A stretch of 64,000 bases of DNA, from contig OY781463.1 in NCBI GenBank assembly GCA_963676725.1, positions 62,001 through 126,000 of the forward strand, written 5' to 3'. The translations under genes and the position numbers were made by a program. The notes beneath the pieces were generated by a model. It searched no databases and was not told the origin of the DNA. It worked only from the letters and a program-made list of their open reading frames with translations. Positions 1-10,723 of the stretch are shown here, one piece after another. The first letter of the stretch is position 1, and each line of letters begins with the position of its first letter. Source of the DNA: G963662905 sp963676725 (GTDB taxonomy: Bacteria; Bacteroidota; Bacteroidia; Bacteroidales; WRLA01).

Positions 1-37
1 ATGCCTTCTGTTTTTGATTATTTGATTATTGTGTACA

Positions 38-2161
38 TTATAAGCATTTGTGTATTAAAAACTTATTGCTCACTTTATAAACCTGGCCGTTCGATACGAT
101 AAGGATGCTGTAAAAGGCAAGGCCATTTAGGTTTTTATTCAGGCGTGCGATAATTTCATGTTGTCCTTTAGTAAAATAGCTTTGTTGGATTTCTTGCGTC
201 TTTTTGCCCGTCATATCAAAAAGCTCCACACGAATATATGCTTCGTCTGAAAGGATAAAAGGGAAATGAATTTCAGAGCTGGTCGGGTTGGGGTATGCAG
301 CTCCTGCAATAAAGCCTGGTGTTTCATTTCTGGGGCTGCTTATAGCTGTTGTGGCGTTTTGTTGATAAACAATCATATCCTCATTTCCATATTTGCTGCA
401 GTTATAGCCTTCAATCATGGCTCCCGATTCGGAACGGAGCAATGCATTTTCAAAGCAAATGCCTTTATGAATGATAAAGCTTAGTTTCGAATCCAATGGG
501 AAACAACTGTCCGGAATAATAATTTCCATTTGATGCCCAACTTGTTGGTAAGAAAAAGTTACAGCATTCCTTTTGTTCCAAAAATCTCCTGCCTCTGAGG
601 GGCTGAGGGCAATAATACCCTTCGGCAATCCTTCCATAAATGCCCTCTGAGCAGTAACTTTATAATCCCTGTTTGGGTGGATAAGCAGATTAATAAAGCT
701 ATTGTTGTCAGCAACTTTTTTTGCTACATCCAGCCAAACAGCTACTTTATCCATATAATTTGTTTCGTCGAGGGGTTCATCCGGAAAAACATCCGAAATG
801 AGCAGAGGGAGCTCCAAAATATGAGTTTTACCCCCAGAATAAGAATAGTCTTTCTGCTCATAATAAGGGAAAGAAGTGAGCACATCAGCTGCGGTTAAAC
901 TGCTATTAAAATCATAGCCGGTCATCTCCAAGGCGTTGACTAGTTTTTTCGGAAATTGAAGATGGCCTGAACGAAATGTACGCACTTGAATGCCTGCATC
1001 TTTCTCTAATAAATACTTAGAAACATAAGTTTCGCCTAAAAGGCTCGCGCCAATGGTTGATTCTTCTATATGTCGTGGATTGTAGTCGCCGGGCAAGCCT
1101 TCAAGACTTCCGAAAGGAATAATGTCTTCGTTTCCAAAATCGGGGAAATGGCCATAAGAATGGCTGCCGATTTCCATGCCCTTTGCAACTAATTGCTTGA
1201 TCAAGTCAATATGTGGTGTATAATTATTGCCATTCACATCGTCTGCAAATTCATGGGTTGTAATGGTGTACATTGCTTTGGCCCCAAATTCAACTTCCAG
1301 GTCTGCAAAGGCGTTCATTCCTTCATGGGCGCTATTGCTGCATACATCATGTGTTATAATAAGGCTTGCCTTAAAATTATTTGGTGCAGTATGTTTATAG
1401 ACGCCATATTTCACGTGATTAAGGTATATATCCCTGATAAGCAAGGTAATAACATCGCTTGAAGGCTCGAAACAGTTGGAATAGCAGCGCTCGGATTCTA
1501 TATCCAGATTGAGCTGACTTTGTAAGATGATATTTTTAAAACGAATGCCAATATTGTAAGCGGCTCCTGCGCCAAGCTTGTTTTGGGTGATGGCAGCTTC
1601 GCCGTCATCATAGCGGGCGAGTACTGTTGCTGTACCTATGCCGTAGGCGCTGCTGTTCATGCTGCCGTGGCCCTCTGATTTTCCAATGCTAATGGTTCTT
1701 TCATAGTCTTCGTTGATCATACGAAAGAAATCAAAATGCAGACTGGTGTCAAATATGATTCTGTAGCGTTGATTGTTTGTCTCTATGGTGCTCAGCCCGA
1801 ATGTGCTTAGGAGCGATTCGTCGCGTAATCTGTTGCTAATCACACATCCACCCTGAAGAATGTAGTTTTGTAGCATGGCTCTCTCTGAACTAGTGAGGTC
1901 GTTGGCATCAGGCCCGGCCGAAAAAATAAGCACCTGATGCTGCAATGCTTCTTCCAGTGTGGTGCATATTGAATAGGGCATGCCTCCAACCTGTGCAATA
2001 TGTTCAACCGAAATCAGGTCTGTCTCTGCAGCTTTACTACTTATCGATGCCATATCCAATATTCCCAGGCTTTGCTTTCGCTCTGATTTCTCGGGTTTTT
2101 GTGAATAAACACTGAAACCTGAAAATATGAAAAGGATCAAGATTAATATAGATTTTTTCAT
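38..2161 (-). CDS. Secreted polysaccharide-deacetylase-like protein with T9SS sorting domain
   Basis: 707 aa. Residues 1-20 are a signal peptide ending before QKPEK. Residues 55-115 resemble a class-I glutamine-amidotransferase-like/ThuA-like fold (VLIFSAGPD, then LQNYILQGGCVI). Residues 262-520 look like a NodB-type polysaccharide deacetylase: an ITHDV motif with Asp272 and a HSYGH motif at 334-338 fit the metal-binding D-H-H triad of carbohydrate esterase family 4. The last ~80 residues (AYPNPTSSE onward) are a type A T9SS sorting domain, so the product is probably exported and attached to the cell surface. Likely role, inferred: deacetylation of a surface or environmental polysaccharide. 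The HSYGH region is seen directly; activity is not proven. It stands alone, 214 bp from the next gene on the same strand. Confidence 0.72.
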   Translation of the reverse strand: MKKSILILILFIFSGFSVYSQKPEKSERKQSLGILDMASISSKAAETDLISVEHIAQVGGMPYSICTTLEEALQHQVLIFSAGPDANDLTSSERAMLQNYILQGGCVISNRLRDESLLSTFGLSTIETNNQRYRIIFDTSLHFDFFRMINEDYERTISIGKSEGHGSMNSSAYGIGTATVLARYDDGEAAITQNKLGAGAAYNIGIRFKNIILQSQLNLDIESERCYSNCFEPSSDVITLLIRDIYLNHVKYGVYKHTAPNNFKASLIITHDVCSNSAHEGMNAFADLEVEFGAKAMYTITTHEFADDVNGNNYTPHIDLIKQLVAKGMEIGSHSYGHFPDFGNEDIIPFGSLEGLPGDYNPRHIEESTIGASLLGETYVSKYLLEKDAGIQVRTFRSGHLQFPKKLVNALEMTGYDFNSSLTAADVLTSFPYYEQKDYSYSGGKTHILELPLLISDVFPDEPLDETNYMDKVAVWLDVAKKVADNNSFINLLIHPNRDYKVTAQRAFMEGLPKGIIALSPSEAGDFWNKRNAVTFSYQQVGHQMEIIIPDSCFPLDSKLSFIIHKGICFENALLRSESGAMIEGYNCSKYGNEDMIVYQQNATTAISSPRNETPGFIAGAAYPNPTSSEIHFPFILSDEAYIRVELFDMTGKKTQEIQQSYFTKGQHEIIARLNKNLNGLAFYSILIVSNGQVYKVSNKFLIHKCL

Positions 2162-2375
2162 AAAACAGATGCTTTCTATAAGTTGTTTGCTCTGAGATGC
2201 TTCAGCTCAAAGATAGTCATAAAATCCTAGATAATAATCTAATGTTGATTTATTCATAAAATAGTTGTTCCTGTATGCTTTTGTGTATGAGAAGTCGATT
2301 GAGTTTTTTGCGTACAATATTGGAGCATTCTCCTATATATTGAATAAAATTATTTGTTTTAATATTTAAAACGAA

Positions 2376-3824
2376 TTAAGGCAGCACTTCCAGTTTGTTT
2401 AAGAAGAAAATATTTTTATCCTTTAGGTTTCTAGCATGGCTTTCCCTGATGTTTTGGTAACCAAAAACCAGATAATAGCTGCCATACCATTTTTTTATTT
2501 GGCAGTTTTTGTCGCTTCTTAGCCGTTCGCTAGGTGTGTTCAATTCAATAGGACTTAAATCGGCATCACCTGTTATTTTTCCATTGAGTAAAGGGTAGGT
2601 AATAATATTTCCATCCTTGATAAATGCAAGTAAATATTCATTGTCGATGGGGATAATTTGAGCAACAGATGCCGGTGTTTCGAGTACGATATTTTTAAAA
2701 TGGAAACTGCCCCACCACAAAAAATCACCCTGATCATCAAGTGCGGCAATAAAGGTGGCCTGATGTCTGTATCCTTCAAAAACCGAATAATTTGAAGGCA
2801 TCATTCGTCCATAAAAATCATAGGCCATACGCGATTCCGTGCGATATTCCGGACTGAATGCTTCCATGCTGATGATGCTAATACCCTCATTATAAATGAT
2901 TGGATTTCTGTGAATGATGAATTGCATCAGATCGGTTTTTGCTTTCTTCTCCTGAAGGGCAGCAGCGCCGGACATTTTTTCAAAAGAAAGTGTTTTTACG
3001 GTGCTCTGCTTCAAACTAAATATTCCGTTTGCAAACAAATGGCCGAATTCATCCTTGTCCTTACGGTCATTCGAGAAACCTACATATAAATTCTTGATTG
3101 ATGTTTCCGTAAGTCCTGTAACCACAAGATCCAGGGCTATCTCTTTGCTTTCTTGTTCAAATCCTTCTTTATCAATAATATACTCACGAATCAGGCTTTT
3201 TTTGTTGTCGGGATAGATGATGCAACGAACGCTCAGGGCTTCCTTATTAGCAATACTTATATTGCTGCCCATGATATCGCCCTTTTTTATAGCAAACTCC
3301 TTGATTTGAATTTTGTCTTTTTTCTCGGGAAGACGCGCTAAAGAAGCCGAATTTTTAGTGTTGATCAGTATATAACAATCGGATTGTGAAATCACAAAAT
3401 CTGCAACATCACTTTTTTTGGGAAGGTCAAAAACCCGCGTGTTTATTGTTTTCTCATTTAGCTCATATGCAACAAGAGCCGCCTTTTCTTCTGCCAGCAT
3501 GCCGGAAGAAGAAAAGAGTAGCCAAAGCTGTTTGCCTTCCTGTTTTATCTGATATTTGTTGAGTCCTCCTGGCAAATAAGTATAGCTTTCATTGATCATC
3601 TCAAAATGAACATTGTATTGCCTAAAACACCATTCATCCCTGCTGGATGTGCCGCTCAAGCTTTGCGCCGGATAAAAAACAAGTAAGGAGGAATCTTTCA
3701 ATAGCTCTACCTGTACAGATTGGTATTCATCTGATAATTCCAATACAAGCCTAAGGGGATTTTGCCCATAAATTGTATTGGGTATCAGCAAAAGCAGCAA
3801 GCAGATGGTTTTCAGTAGGTTCAT
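2376..3824 (-). CDS. Hypothetical secreted protein
   Basis: 482 aa, family not recognised. Residues 1-20 are a clear signal peptide (LLLLLIPNTIYGQ). The rest has regularly spaced hydrophobic/aromatic strands and short Asp/Asn turns, for example FLWWGSFHFKN near residue 365, which suggests a beta-propeller-like or all-beta exported protein. There is no T9SS tail, lipobox or transmembrane helix, so a periplasmic or T9SS-independent location is inferred. The start lies 5 nt after the stop of the LTD/PKD gene upstream, so the two are probably co-transcribed and this may be an accessory of that surface protein. No function is assigned. Confidence 0.6.
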   Translation of the reverse strand: MNLLKTICLLLLLIPNTIYGQNPLRLVLELSDEYQSVQVELLKDSSLLVFYPAQSLSGTSSRDEWCFRQYNVHFEMINESYTYLPGGLNKYQIKQEGKQLWLLFSSSGMLAEEKAALVAYELNEKTINTRVFDLPKKSDVADFVISQSDCYILINTKNSASLARLPEKKDKIQIKEFAIKKGDIMGSNISIANKEALSVRCIIYPDNKKSLIREYIIDKEGFEQESKEIALDLVVTGLTETSIKNLYVGFSNDRKDKDEFGHLFANGIFSLKQSTVKTLSFEKMSGAAALQEKKAKTDLMQFIIHRNPIIYNEGISIISMEAFSPEYRTESRMAYDFYGRMMPSNYSVFEGYRHQATFIAALDDQGDFLWWGSFHFKNIVLETPASVAQIIPIDNEYLLAFIKDGNIITYPLLNGKITGDADLSPIELNTPSERLRSDKNCQIKKWYGSYYLVFGYQNIRESHARNLKDKNIFFLNKLEVLP

Positions 3825-3829
3825 AGGAT

Positions 3830-6800
3830 CTATTCAACAATGAGCTTTTGAGTAAATGGCAATGAATTTCCGGTATTCCGAACAATAACCAAATACATTC
3901 CTGCTTTAAAATTTTGGATATTGATCACCTTTTTTGTTCCCTCAATTTGTTCTTTTAGGAGCATTCTTCCCGTTAAATCACAAATTTCCAGCCATGAACC
4001 GGTGGCAACAGTCTCAATGGAAAGCTGGTTTGTTGCCGGATTCGGTTTGATTGAGAAATAATTTGGGTTGATGTTGGCAATACTATTGTTTTTTAAGACA
4101 TTTATATAAGCGGCCTTTGTTTCAGTGCTTGTGCCATATTGGTTACTAACGCTCAGGCTGACATTAAATATTCCTTCAGAAAAATAACGGACTAATGGAT
4201 TTTGCTCGCTTGACGATTCCGGAGTTCCGCCTTCAAAAGTCCATTCCCAATTATTAGGTATGCCGATAGAAAGGTCTGTAAATTGAACCGATTGACCTTC
4301 GTAAACAGTATTTGTGTCGGCATCAAAAAAAGCTTCAGGAACGCCAAGGCAACCTGTGCCGGGAGTTGCAAAAACCAAATCCCCATTTGTAAGGACTGCA
4401 GCTAGGTTTAAAGAGATATTCCATGATTCTGCTAAGGAATTATCCAGATCATGTTTGCACAGACTTAAGGAAGGGCCATCTCCGTCGCATTGTGGTGGCC
4501 AGGGAAGTGTGTCTGCATAGCGCACCGAGTCAATGGTAATTCCGGCTTTATCTGTTAAAAGAAGCAGCTCGCCGCTATTATTCAATGATCCGTTTGTCCA
4601 TTGCAATGCCTCAACCCCAAAAGTATTCATCATGGCGCTGGAACTTTTGGCGATAACAAGATAACGTCCGGGCAATAGGAACATCTCTGGGAATTCATAA
4701 TCAAATCCACTAGCAATTAGTATGTTACTCATTTGTACTTTTTCTGAGCCTTTATTGTACAATTCAATAAACTCAAGGGTGTCGTCGAGTTCATCAGGTG
4801 AATTATACATAATCTCAGTAATAATAAGCTCGGCATTAGATGGAGGCATATTGACCTTGATATAGTTCTTCTTTGTCAATGAATCTGTTCCAAACTCATT
4901 GGAAACCATTAATTTCACATCAAATGTTCCTGCTTCCGAATAGGTAACAATAGGGTTTTCTTCTGTCGATGTTTCGGGAAATGTGCCGCTAAATTGCCAT
5001 TGAATTTCATCGGGATCGTTTTCGGAAAGGTTGAAAAATTGAACCTCCTGACCTATTTCCGGTGTTGTGATGTCTGCTTCAAAGCGTGCACGTGGATAGA
5101 AAGCACATCCTCTTCCAGGTGTGGCAAAAACAGAATCGCCATCATAAATCCCTGCAAAGGCTATGGATGTTTGCCAAGACGAAGCCAGACTATTGTCTAA
5201 ATCCGGTTCGCAAAGTGTAAGTGAAGGTCCATCACCATCGCAAAGAACAGGCCAAGGAAGGCTGTCCATATAGAAAACCGAATCCACAATAACATCCATA
5301 TTATCCCTGATAATCAAATCTTCTCCAGTATTATTGAGGCTGCTACCTGCATCCCATTCAAAACAATCAACACCATAAAATGATTGAACTGCCGAAGCAT
5401 TTTTTGCAATAACAGCATATGCTCCAGGCTCAAGAAAATATTCCGGGAAAGTAAAACTGAGCCCTGAGAAACTAAAGTCTTCTAAGTTTAGGTTATTGCT
5501 GCCATTATTAAATACTTCTACAAACTCAATAGAATCGCCAGGATCTGGTGAGTTATACATGATTTCAGTAATAACCAGCTTAGTGGTCTCAGGGTCATTA
5601 AATACGTAAATATATTCTTCTTTTGTCAGGCTGTCGCTGCTGTATTCATTAGATACCCTGAGACTAACAGGATAAATGCCCGAATTATTATAGCTAATTA
5701 TTGGGTTTTGTTCTGATGATGATGAAGGTGTGCCTCCGGGGAATTCCCATTCCCAATTGCTAGGACTGTTGGTTGAAAGATCATAAAATTGAATATCGCT
5801 GCCAGTATATATTTGTGTCGTGTCAGCAGAAAAGTTTGCTCTGGGCAAATATAAGCAGCCTGTTCCCGGTGTGGCAAATACTGAATCTTCATTAGCTAGC
5901 TGTCCTTTAAATTCAACAGAAGCGCTCCAAGAGGAAGGCAGGCTGTTGTCCAAAGATGCGTCGCAAAGGGTTAATGAAGGGCCATCGCCATCGCATTGTG
6001 GGGGCCAGGGCAGTGAGTCGGCATAACGAACAGAATCGAGGATGATGCCAAAATTATCGCTAATGGTTAATAGTTCGCCTTCATTACTCAGGCTGCCACT
6101 TTCCCAATTCAGGGCATCTGTGCCGAAAAAGGAATAAATCGCTTCTGCATTTTTGGCAACAACCACATAAGACTGAGCTTGTAAATCATAATCAGGAAAA
6201 GTAAAATTTATACCGGATTCGAAATAGAAACCATTCAAATTAATTGTTTCAGAACCATTGTTTTTTAGTTCGATAAAATCAAGGGAGTCGATATCAGAAT
6301 CGGGGGAATTATACATGATTTCAGTAATCACCAATTGGGTTTCTTCCGGATTGTGTGCCACAATAATATATGCTGTTTTTCTAAGCGAATCAACACCATA
6401 AGAATTTGTAACTTCTAGTTTGACATCGTAAATTCCTGTTTCTGGGTATGTTATTGTCGGGTTTTGTTCGTTTGATGTTGCAGGGTTTCCACCGGGAAAG
6501 CTCCAGAGCCATGAGCTGGGTTCATTTGTCGATTGATCGGTAAACTGAACGCTTTCCCCTTTAAAAATTTGCAGGGGATCTGCAGTGAATGCAGCATGTG
6601 GATAATAAATGCAGCCTGTTCCGGGTGTGGCGAAAACCGAATCGCCATCCAAAAGGGTGCCTGCATATTCCTCGGAAGCGCTCCAGTTTTCAGGAATGGC
6701 GTTGTTGAGGTTTGGATCGCATAAGGTGAGCGAAGGGCCGTCGCCATTGCAAACCTCCGGCCAGGGCGTAAAGGCTGAATAAACCACTGAGTCTAAGGTA

Positions 6801-8743
6801 ATTCCTGCAGCATCCTGCAAAAGAATTAGTTCTCCATCATTGCTAAGGCTGCCGGTTTCCCATTCAAAAGCCTGTATACCGAAAAATTGACTTACCGCTG
6901 CTGCATTTTTGGCAATAACCATTCTGCTTTGCGCTTGAAGGTCGATGTCGGGGAAGGTAAATGTGATTCCTTCTACAAAATTAAAATTCCGTACATTGAC
7001 CGCATCCTCTCCATTATTTAATACTTCAATAAAATCGAGGGAATCTGTATTGGCATCCGGGGAGTTATACATAATTTCCGTAATAACCAAAGTAGCACCA
7101 CTTGGAGCTGCTGAAACATGGATGTAGTTTTCACGCAATAGGGAATCGGATCCATCTTCATTTTCAACAATCAGTTTTACGGAAAAAATGCCTTCATTTT
7201 CGTAGAGTACCAGAGGGTTTTGTGTGTTGGAAGTATTTGGGTTTCCTCCTTCAAATGTCCAATGCCAAATATCTGGATTGTTTGTGGACAAATCTGTAAA
7301 CTGAACAGATTCGCCTGCAGTTATTGATGTTGCATTTGCAGTGAAATCGGCATTCGGAATATAGAGACAGCCGAATCCGGGAGTGGCATACACTGTGTCA
7401 CCATCAGTTAAAAGTGCTGCAAATTCGGTTGATGCTGACCAAGAAGCTGCAAGACTGTTGTCCAACTCGGGCTCGCAAAGCGTTAAGGATGGTCCCCTTC
7501 CATCGCAGGATGTCGGCCAAGGTGCTTCATCTGAGTATTTTACACTATCTTTTACAAAACCATAATTATCTTTGAGCAAAACAACGGCACTGCTGTTGCT
7601 TAATGTGCCTGACCATTGAAATGATGTAACGCCAAAAACATGGAGCATCGCCTGAGGATCTTTGGCAATAAGTAGTCGGTTTCCTGCTGTTAAAATTTCT
7701 TCCTGATTAAAAGTATAGGAAACAGCATCGGATATTGTCCAGCCATTTAGGTCAATGGCGTCAGGGCCGGTATTGAATAATTCAATAAATTCCAAGGAAT
7801 CAGTATTGGCATCTGGGCTGTTGTACATAATTTCGGTAATCACAATTTCCGCATTTGGCGGAGCACTTACGTGTATATAGGCCGTTTTGCACTCGCTATC
7901 ATCACCATAAGCATTACTGGTTGTGAGGCATATTTCAAAATTTCCCGGGTTATTGAATACGATTCCTGCAGGGTTTTGCTCGCTCGAACTGGCAGGGCTT
8001 CCTCCTTCAAAAGTCCACGACCAAGTTTCAGGGTTTCCTTGGGTTTCATCAGTAAAATCGACTTCCCATCCACTTAAAATATCGGTTTGGTTTGCTGAAA
8101 ACTCAGTGATTGGAGGCTCAAACCAAGGGTTGCAATGCATTCCGGGAGTACACCATATGCTGTCGCCATCGGCATTTATTAACTGAAAATAGGTTGCTGC
8201 AGACCAATTATAGCCTAAATAATTGTCTTCATCCGGATTGCATAGTTCCAATGAAGGGCCATCTCCATCAGCTCGCACAGGCCATGGGGCAGAATCATCA
8301 TAATCAACCTGGTCAATCAGTTCATCCAAGGCGTTTCTTAGTTCGATGCGTTCGCCACTATTGTTTAAACCGCTCGAAAACCATTGCCTTGCATCCACAT
8401 TAAATGTACCCATTACTGCCAATGAATCCGCAGCAATAACTAAATATTCCCCATCGTTTAAGGTGATGTCTGGGAATGTATATTCTACACCCTCACTAAA
8501 ATAATAACCCAGAAGGTTTATTGGAGCATCGCTATTATTGTAGAGCTCAATAAATTCCAAAGAATCCGTATTCGTTTCAGGGGGATTATACATGATTTCA
8601 GTAATCACAATTCCGGCATTATCCCTAGAAAGATTGTCTGTTTTAATTTGCCCGTATGAATTCCCAAACCATAATAAACTAAGGATAAAAAGCAGTAGAA
8701 ACTGATTTTTAATCGCTTGAGAAATACTTATTAAAACCTTCAT
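3830..8743 (-). CDS. Giant lamin-tail-domain/PKD repeat surface protein with T9SS sorting domain
   Basis: 1637 aa from the chosen start (MKVLISISQ, directly before a hydrophobic signal segment). The frame is open 18 codons further up, but that extension would precede the signal peptide. After the signal come six modules of about 265 aa. Each begins ITEIMYN(S/P)P, the hallmark of bacterial lamin-tail domains (LTD), continues through a WSAS...DGDxxxATPGxGC segment, and ends with a PKD domain (e.g. GESVQFTDLS...NPxxxY). The final ~80 residues (SIKPNPATNQL onward) are a type A T9SS sorting domain. The product is expected on the cell surface or released. LTDs are found in secreted nucleases and matrix proteins, but no catalytic domain is visible here, so an adhesive or structural role is inferred. 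Confidence 0.8.
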   Translation of the reverse strand: MKVLISISQAIKNQFLLLFILSLLWFGNSYGQIKTDNLSRDNAGIVITEIMYNPPETNTDSLEFIELYNNSDAPINLLGYYFSEGVEYTFPDITLNDGEYLVIAADSLAVMGTFNVDARQWFSSGLNNSGERIELRNALDELIDQVDYDDSAPWPVRADGDGPSLELCNPDEDNYLGYNWSAATYFQLINADGDSIWCTPGMHCNPWFEPPITEFSANQTDILSGWEVDFTDETQGNPETWSWTFEGGSPASSSEQNPAGIVFNNPGNFEICLTTSNAYGDDSECKTAYIHVSAPPNAEIVITEIMYNSPDANTDSLEFIELFNTGPDAIDLNGWTISDAVSYTFNQEEILTAGNRLLIAKDPQAMLHVFGVTSFQWSGTLSNSSAVVLLKDNYGFVKDSVKYSDEAPWPTSCDGRGPSLTLCEPELDNSLAASWSASTEFAALLTDGDTVYATPGFGCLYIPNADFTANATSITAGESVQFTDLSTNNPDIWHWTFEGGNPNTSNTQNPLVLYENEGIFSVKLIVENEDGSDSLLRENYIHVSAAPSGATLVITEIMYNSPDANTDSLDFIEVLNNGEDAVNVRNFNFVEGITFTFPDIDLQAQSRMVIAKNAAAVSQFFGIQAFEWETGSLSNDGELILLQDAAGITLDSVVYSAFTPWPEVCNGDGPSLTLCDPNLNNAIPENWSASEEYAGTLLDGDSVFATPGTGCIYYPHAAFTADPLQIFKGESVQFTDQSTNEPSSWLWSFPGGNPATSNEQNPTITYPETGIYDVKLEVTNSYGVDSLRKTAYIIVAHNPEETQLVITEIMYNSPDSDIDSLDFIELKNNGSETINLNGFYFESGINFTFPDYDLQAQSYVVVAKNAEAIYSFFGTDALNWESGSLSNEGELLTISDNFGIILDSVRYADSLPWPPQCDGDGPSLTLCDASLDNSLPSSWSASVEFKGQLANEDSVFATPGTGCLYLPRANFSADTTQIYTGSDIQFYDLSTNSPSNWEWEFPGGTPSSSSEQNPIISYNNSGIYPVSLRVSNEYSSDSLTKEEYIYVFNDPETTKLVITEIMYNSPDPGDSIEFVEVFNNGSNNLNLEDFSFSGLSFTFPEYFLEPGAYAVIAKNASAVQSFYGVDCFEWDAGSSLNNTGEDLIIRDNMDVIVDSVFYMDSLPWPVLCDGDGPSLTLCEPDLDNSLASSWQTSIAFAGIYDGDSVFATPGRGCAFYPRARFEADITTPEIGQEVQFFNLSENDPDEIQWQFSGTFPETSTEENPIVTYSEAGTFDVKLMVSNEFGTDSLTKKNYIKVNMPPSNAELIITEIMYNSPDELDDTLEFIELYNKGSEKVQMSNILIASGFDYEFPEMFLLPGRYLVIAKSSSAMMNTFGVEALQWTNGSLNNSGELLLLTDKAGITIDSVRYADTLPWPPQCDGDGPSLSLCKHDLDNSLAESWNISLNLAAVLTNGDLVFATPGTGCLGVPEAFFDADTNTVYEGQSVQFTDLSIGIPNNWEWTFEGGTPESSSEQNPLVRYFSEGIFNVSLSVSNQYGTSTETKAAYINVLKNNSIANINPNYFSIKPNPATNQLSIETVATGSWLEICDLTGRMLLKEQIEGTKKVINIQNFKAGMYLVIVRNTGNSLPFTQKLIVE

Positions 8744-8970
8744 ATAATCTAAATTAACTGATTGCATAAATCGTGTTTTGATGCAAGGTGCTTCCATTAT
8801 TTGATGTTTTTTTTTTGAATACTCAACTCAGGAAGAGCCCGTGTGATTATTTAAAACATATCAATAAATACTTGAATAATAATGTATTATACTGATTTTG
8901 AGTAAATAGGTTTCGAATTGGCTTCTTAATCAAAACAAATATAAAGATTTATTGGCATAAGCGCATAAAA

Positions 8971-8999
8971 AAACCGCCTGCAAAAAAAACAGACGGTTT
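8971..8999 (-). terminator. Intrinsic terminator after the 544-aa T9SS gene
   Basis: Stem AAACCGcCTG / CAGaCGGTTT with an A-rich loop. It is followed in the minus direction by a run of T, 18 nt past the stop of the gene ending at 9018. Confidence 0.7.
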
Positions 9000-9017
9000 C
9001 AAATTATTCGGTTAGAA

Positions 9018-10652
9018 TTATTTTACGATCAGTTTCGATGTTGATCTTGTTTGGCTTCCTTCTGTGATGGTTTCTATCATATAAACACCACCTTGAAGGT
9101 TTTCGATATTTACAGTTGATGTTCCTTGAGGAACAATTGTGCTAATCACTTTTTGACCGGTTAGGCTATAAATATTCACTTCAACATTGCTTTGGCAGCG
9201 GATATTGATTTGATCGTTAGCAGGGTTTGGATAAATACTTACGCTACTTTTTTCGATGTCCTGAATACCAGTAGAACCCATGCCCATAACGGTAATATTA
9301 TCTAATTCCCAAGTAGCTGATTCATCAGCAGTTGACATAAATTTAAATGCAAGATACATCGCATCAGCACTATATGCGCTCAGGCTAACAATACCTGAAT
9401 TTGTCCATTCCCAGCTGCCTGCGGAGGGAGTAAAGTCGAGCATTGTCCATGCAAAACCGTTTGGATCGCTTGTGCCATCATAATCTGTAGAAACATAAAG
9501 CTCTAAAGCAGGGCCGGTATAATTTTGAGCTGTGAAAAACTCAATGCTCATATTTGAAGTAGTATTGGAGTTGAATGCTTTTGAAATCAACCAATCTTCA
9601 TTTTCTTCATTACCACCTGAATATCCTGTTGCTTTGGCACAAGGACTGTTATCGATTCCGTATGTTTCAGAAATTGACCAGCCAAGGTCTCCAATGACAC
9701 TATATGGAGTCCAATCGCCCCAAGCGAGGTCATTAAAATCAGTAAAGCTAAGTACTTCAATGTCAGAAGTTGTAGCTGATGCTTCTGGAGCATAACCGTC
9801 ATTTTTATAATCGATGTTATCGCCTCCATTAGTGTATGGATAAATTTCAAAATGATATTCAACACCTGAAGCTAGGTTTGCAAAAGCAGCTGTTTCTGCT
9901 CCAAAAGCAACATTTAATGCGCCAACACCATCACTAAAGTCAGTATCATCGGCGATAGGTGTTCCATCTTCTACATTAGGTAGTTCTGCGCCCGGTATAG
10001 CAGCGAGGATCAGATAAGCTGAAGGAAGTTGTTCGCCAACTGCGTCAACCCAGCTTAAATTAATTTGAAGACCTGCAGAAGCAGCAGCAAAATCTGTAGG
10101 GTAATTTGTTGGTTCCGGAGAGATACCACCACCAGTAATAGCGAAATCATCATAATATACACTGCCACCAAAAATAGTTTCTTCTTTGTATACACGCACT
10201 TCAAAACGGAATTGTGTTGCAGTTGGAGGAGCAATCAGGCTTGCTGACCATTGCATCCACTCATCAACGTTCTCAGAATAGGTGTCCGGACGAAGAACGT
10301 CAGCGTCATCGTCAAGGTAATTACCATCGGCATCTAGCCAATAAGCCCAAATACGTGAACGAGCCTCTACGTCATTATCGTAATACCAATACGAGATCGT
10401 GTATTCTGTTCCGGCAGCAATGCCTGCAACATCTTGTTGGAGGTCTTTTGTTGATTCGTCGGATGTATGCATGGCGGCATATGTGCCCGTATGAACCATT
10501 ACATCGGTTTTTGTGATGTTTTCAGCTTTGGCAAAACCAACAGGAGTAGTGTCGTCTGTCCATTCTTCTAAACCGGGGTTAGTTACCAGGTTTTGTGCGG
10601 AGAGGCCAAGTACAAATGCAAAGGCCACCATTGAGAGTAAGATTTTTTTCAT
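9018..10652 (-). CDS. T9SS-exported protein with carbohydrate-binding-like and choice-of-anchor domains
   Basis: 544 aa. Residues 1-19 form a signal peptide (MKKILLSMVAFAFVLGLSA). Residues 20-172 (NLVTNPGLEEW... to YYDDFAITGG) look like a CBM_4_9/galactose-binding jelly roll. Residues ~178-295 form a fibronectin-III-like domain. Residues ~297-455 (FTDFNDLAWGDWTPY...ATWELDNITVMG) match the choice-of-anchor J/MAM-like type. Residues 465-544 (SIYPNPANDQ...STSKLIVK) are a type A T9SS sorting domain. No catalytic domain is seen, so a surface-attached glycan-binding role is inferred. It lies between terminators on both sides and so is probably transcribed on its own. Confidence 0.75.
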   Translation of the reverse strand: MKKILLSMVAFAFVLGLSAQNLVTNPGLEEWTDDTTPVGFAKAENITKTDVMVHTGTYAAMHTSDESTKDLQQDVAGIAAGTEYTISYWYYDNDVEARSRIWAYWLDADGNYLDDDADVLRPDTYSENVDEWMQWSASLIAPPTATQFRFEVRVYKEETIFGGSVYYDDFAITGGGISPEPTNYPTDFAAASAGLQINLSWVDAVGEQLPSAYLILAAIPGAELPNVEDGTPIADDTDFSDGVGALNVAFGAETAAFANLASGVEYHFEIYPYTNGGDNIDYKNDGYAPEASATTSDIEVLSFTDFNDLAWGDWTPYSVIGDLGWSISETYGIDNSPCAKATGYSGGNEENEDWLISKAFNSNTTSNMSIEFFTAQNYTGPALELYVSTDYDGTSDPNGFAWTMLDFTPSAGSWEWTNSGIVSLSAYSADAMYLAFKFMSTADESATWELDNITVMGMGSTGIQDIEKSSVSIYPNPANDQINIRCQSNVEVNIYSLTGQKVISTIVPQGTSTVNIENLQGGVYMIETITEGSQTRSTSKLIVK

Positions 10653-10672
10653 AAGCGTCGTTTGATTTTAGA

Positions 10673-10703
10673 AAACCAGATGACCTTTATAGTCATCTGG
10701 TTT
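10673..10703 (-). terminator. Perfect 12-bp stem terminator after the 1405-aa gene
   Basis: AAACCAGATGAC / GTCATCTGGTTT with a 7-nt loop and a short T run in the minus direction. It sits between the 1405-aa and 544-aa genes. Confidence 0.75.
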
Positions 10704-10723
10704 ATAATGAATTAAAAAAATTA

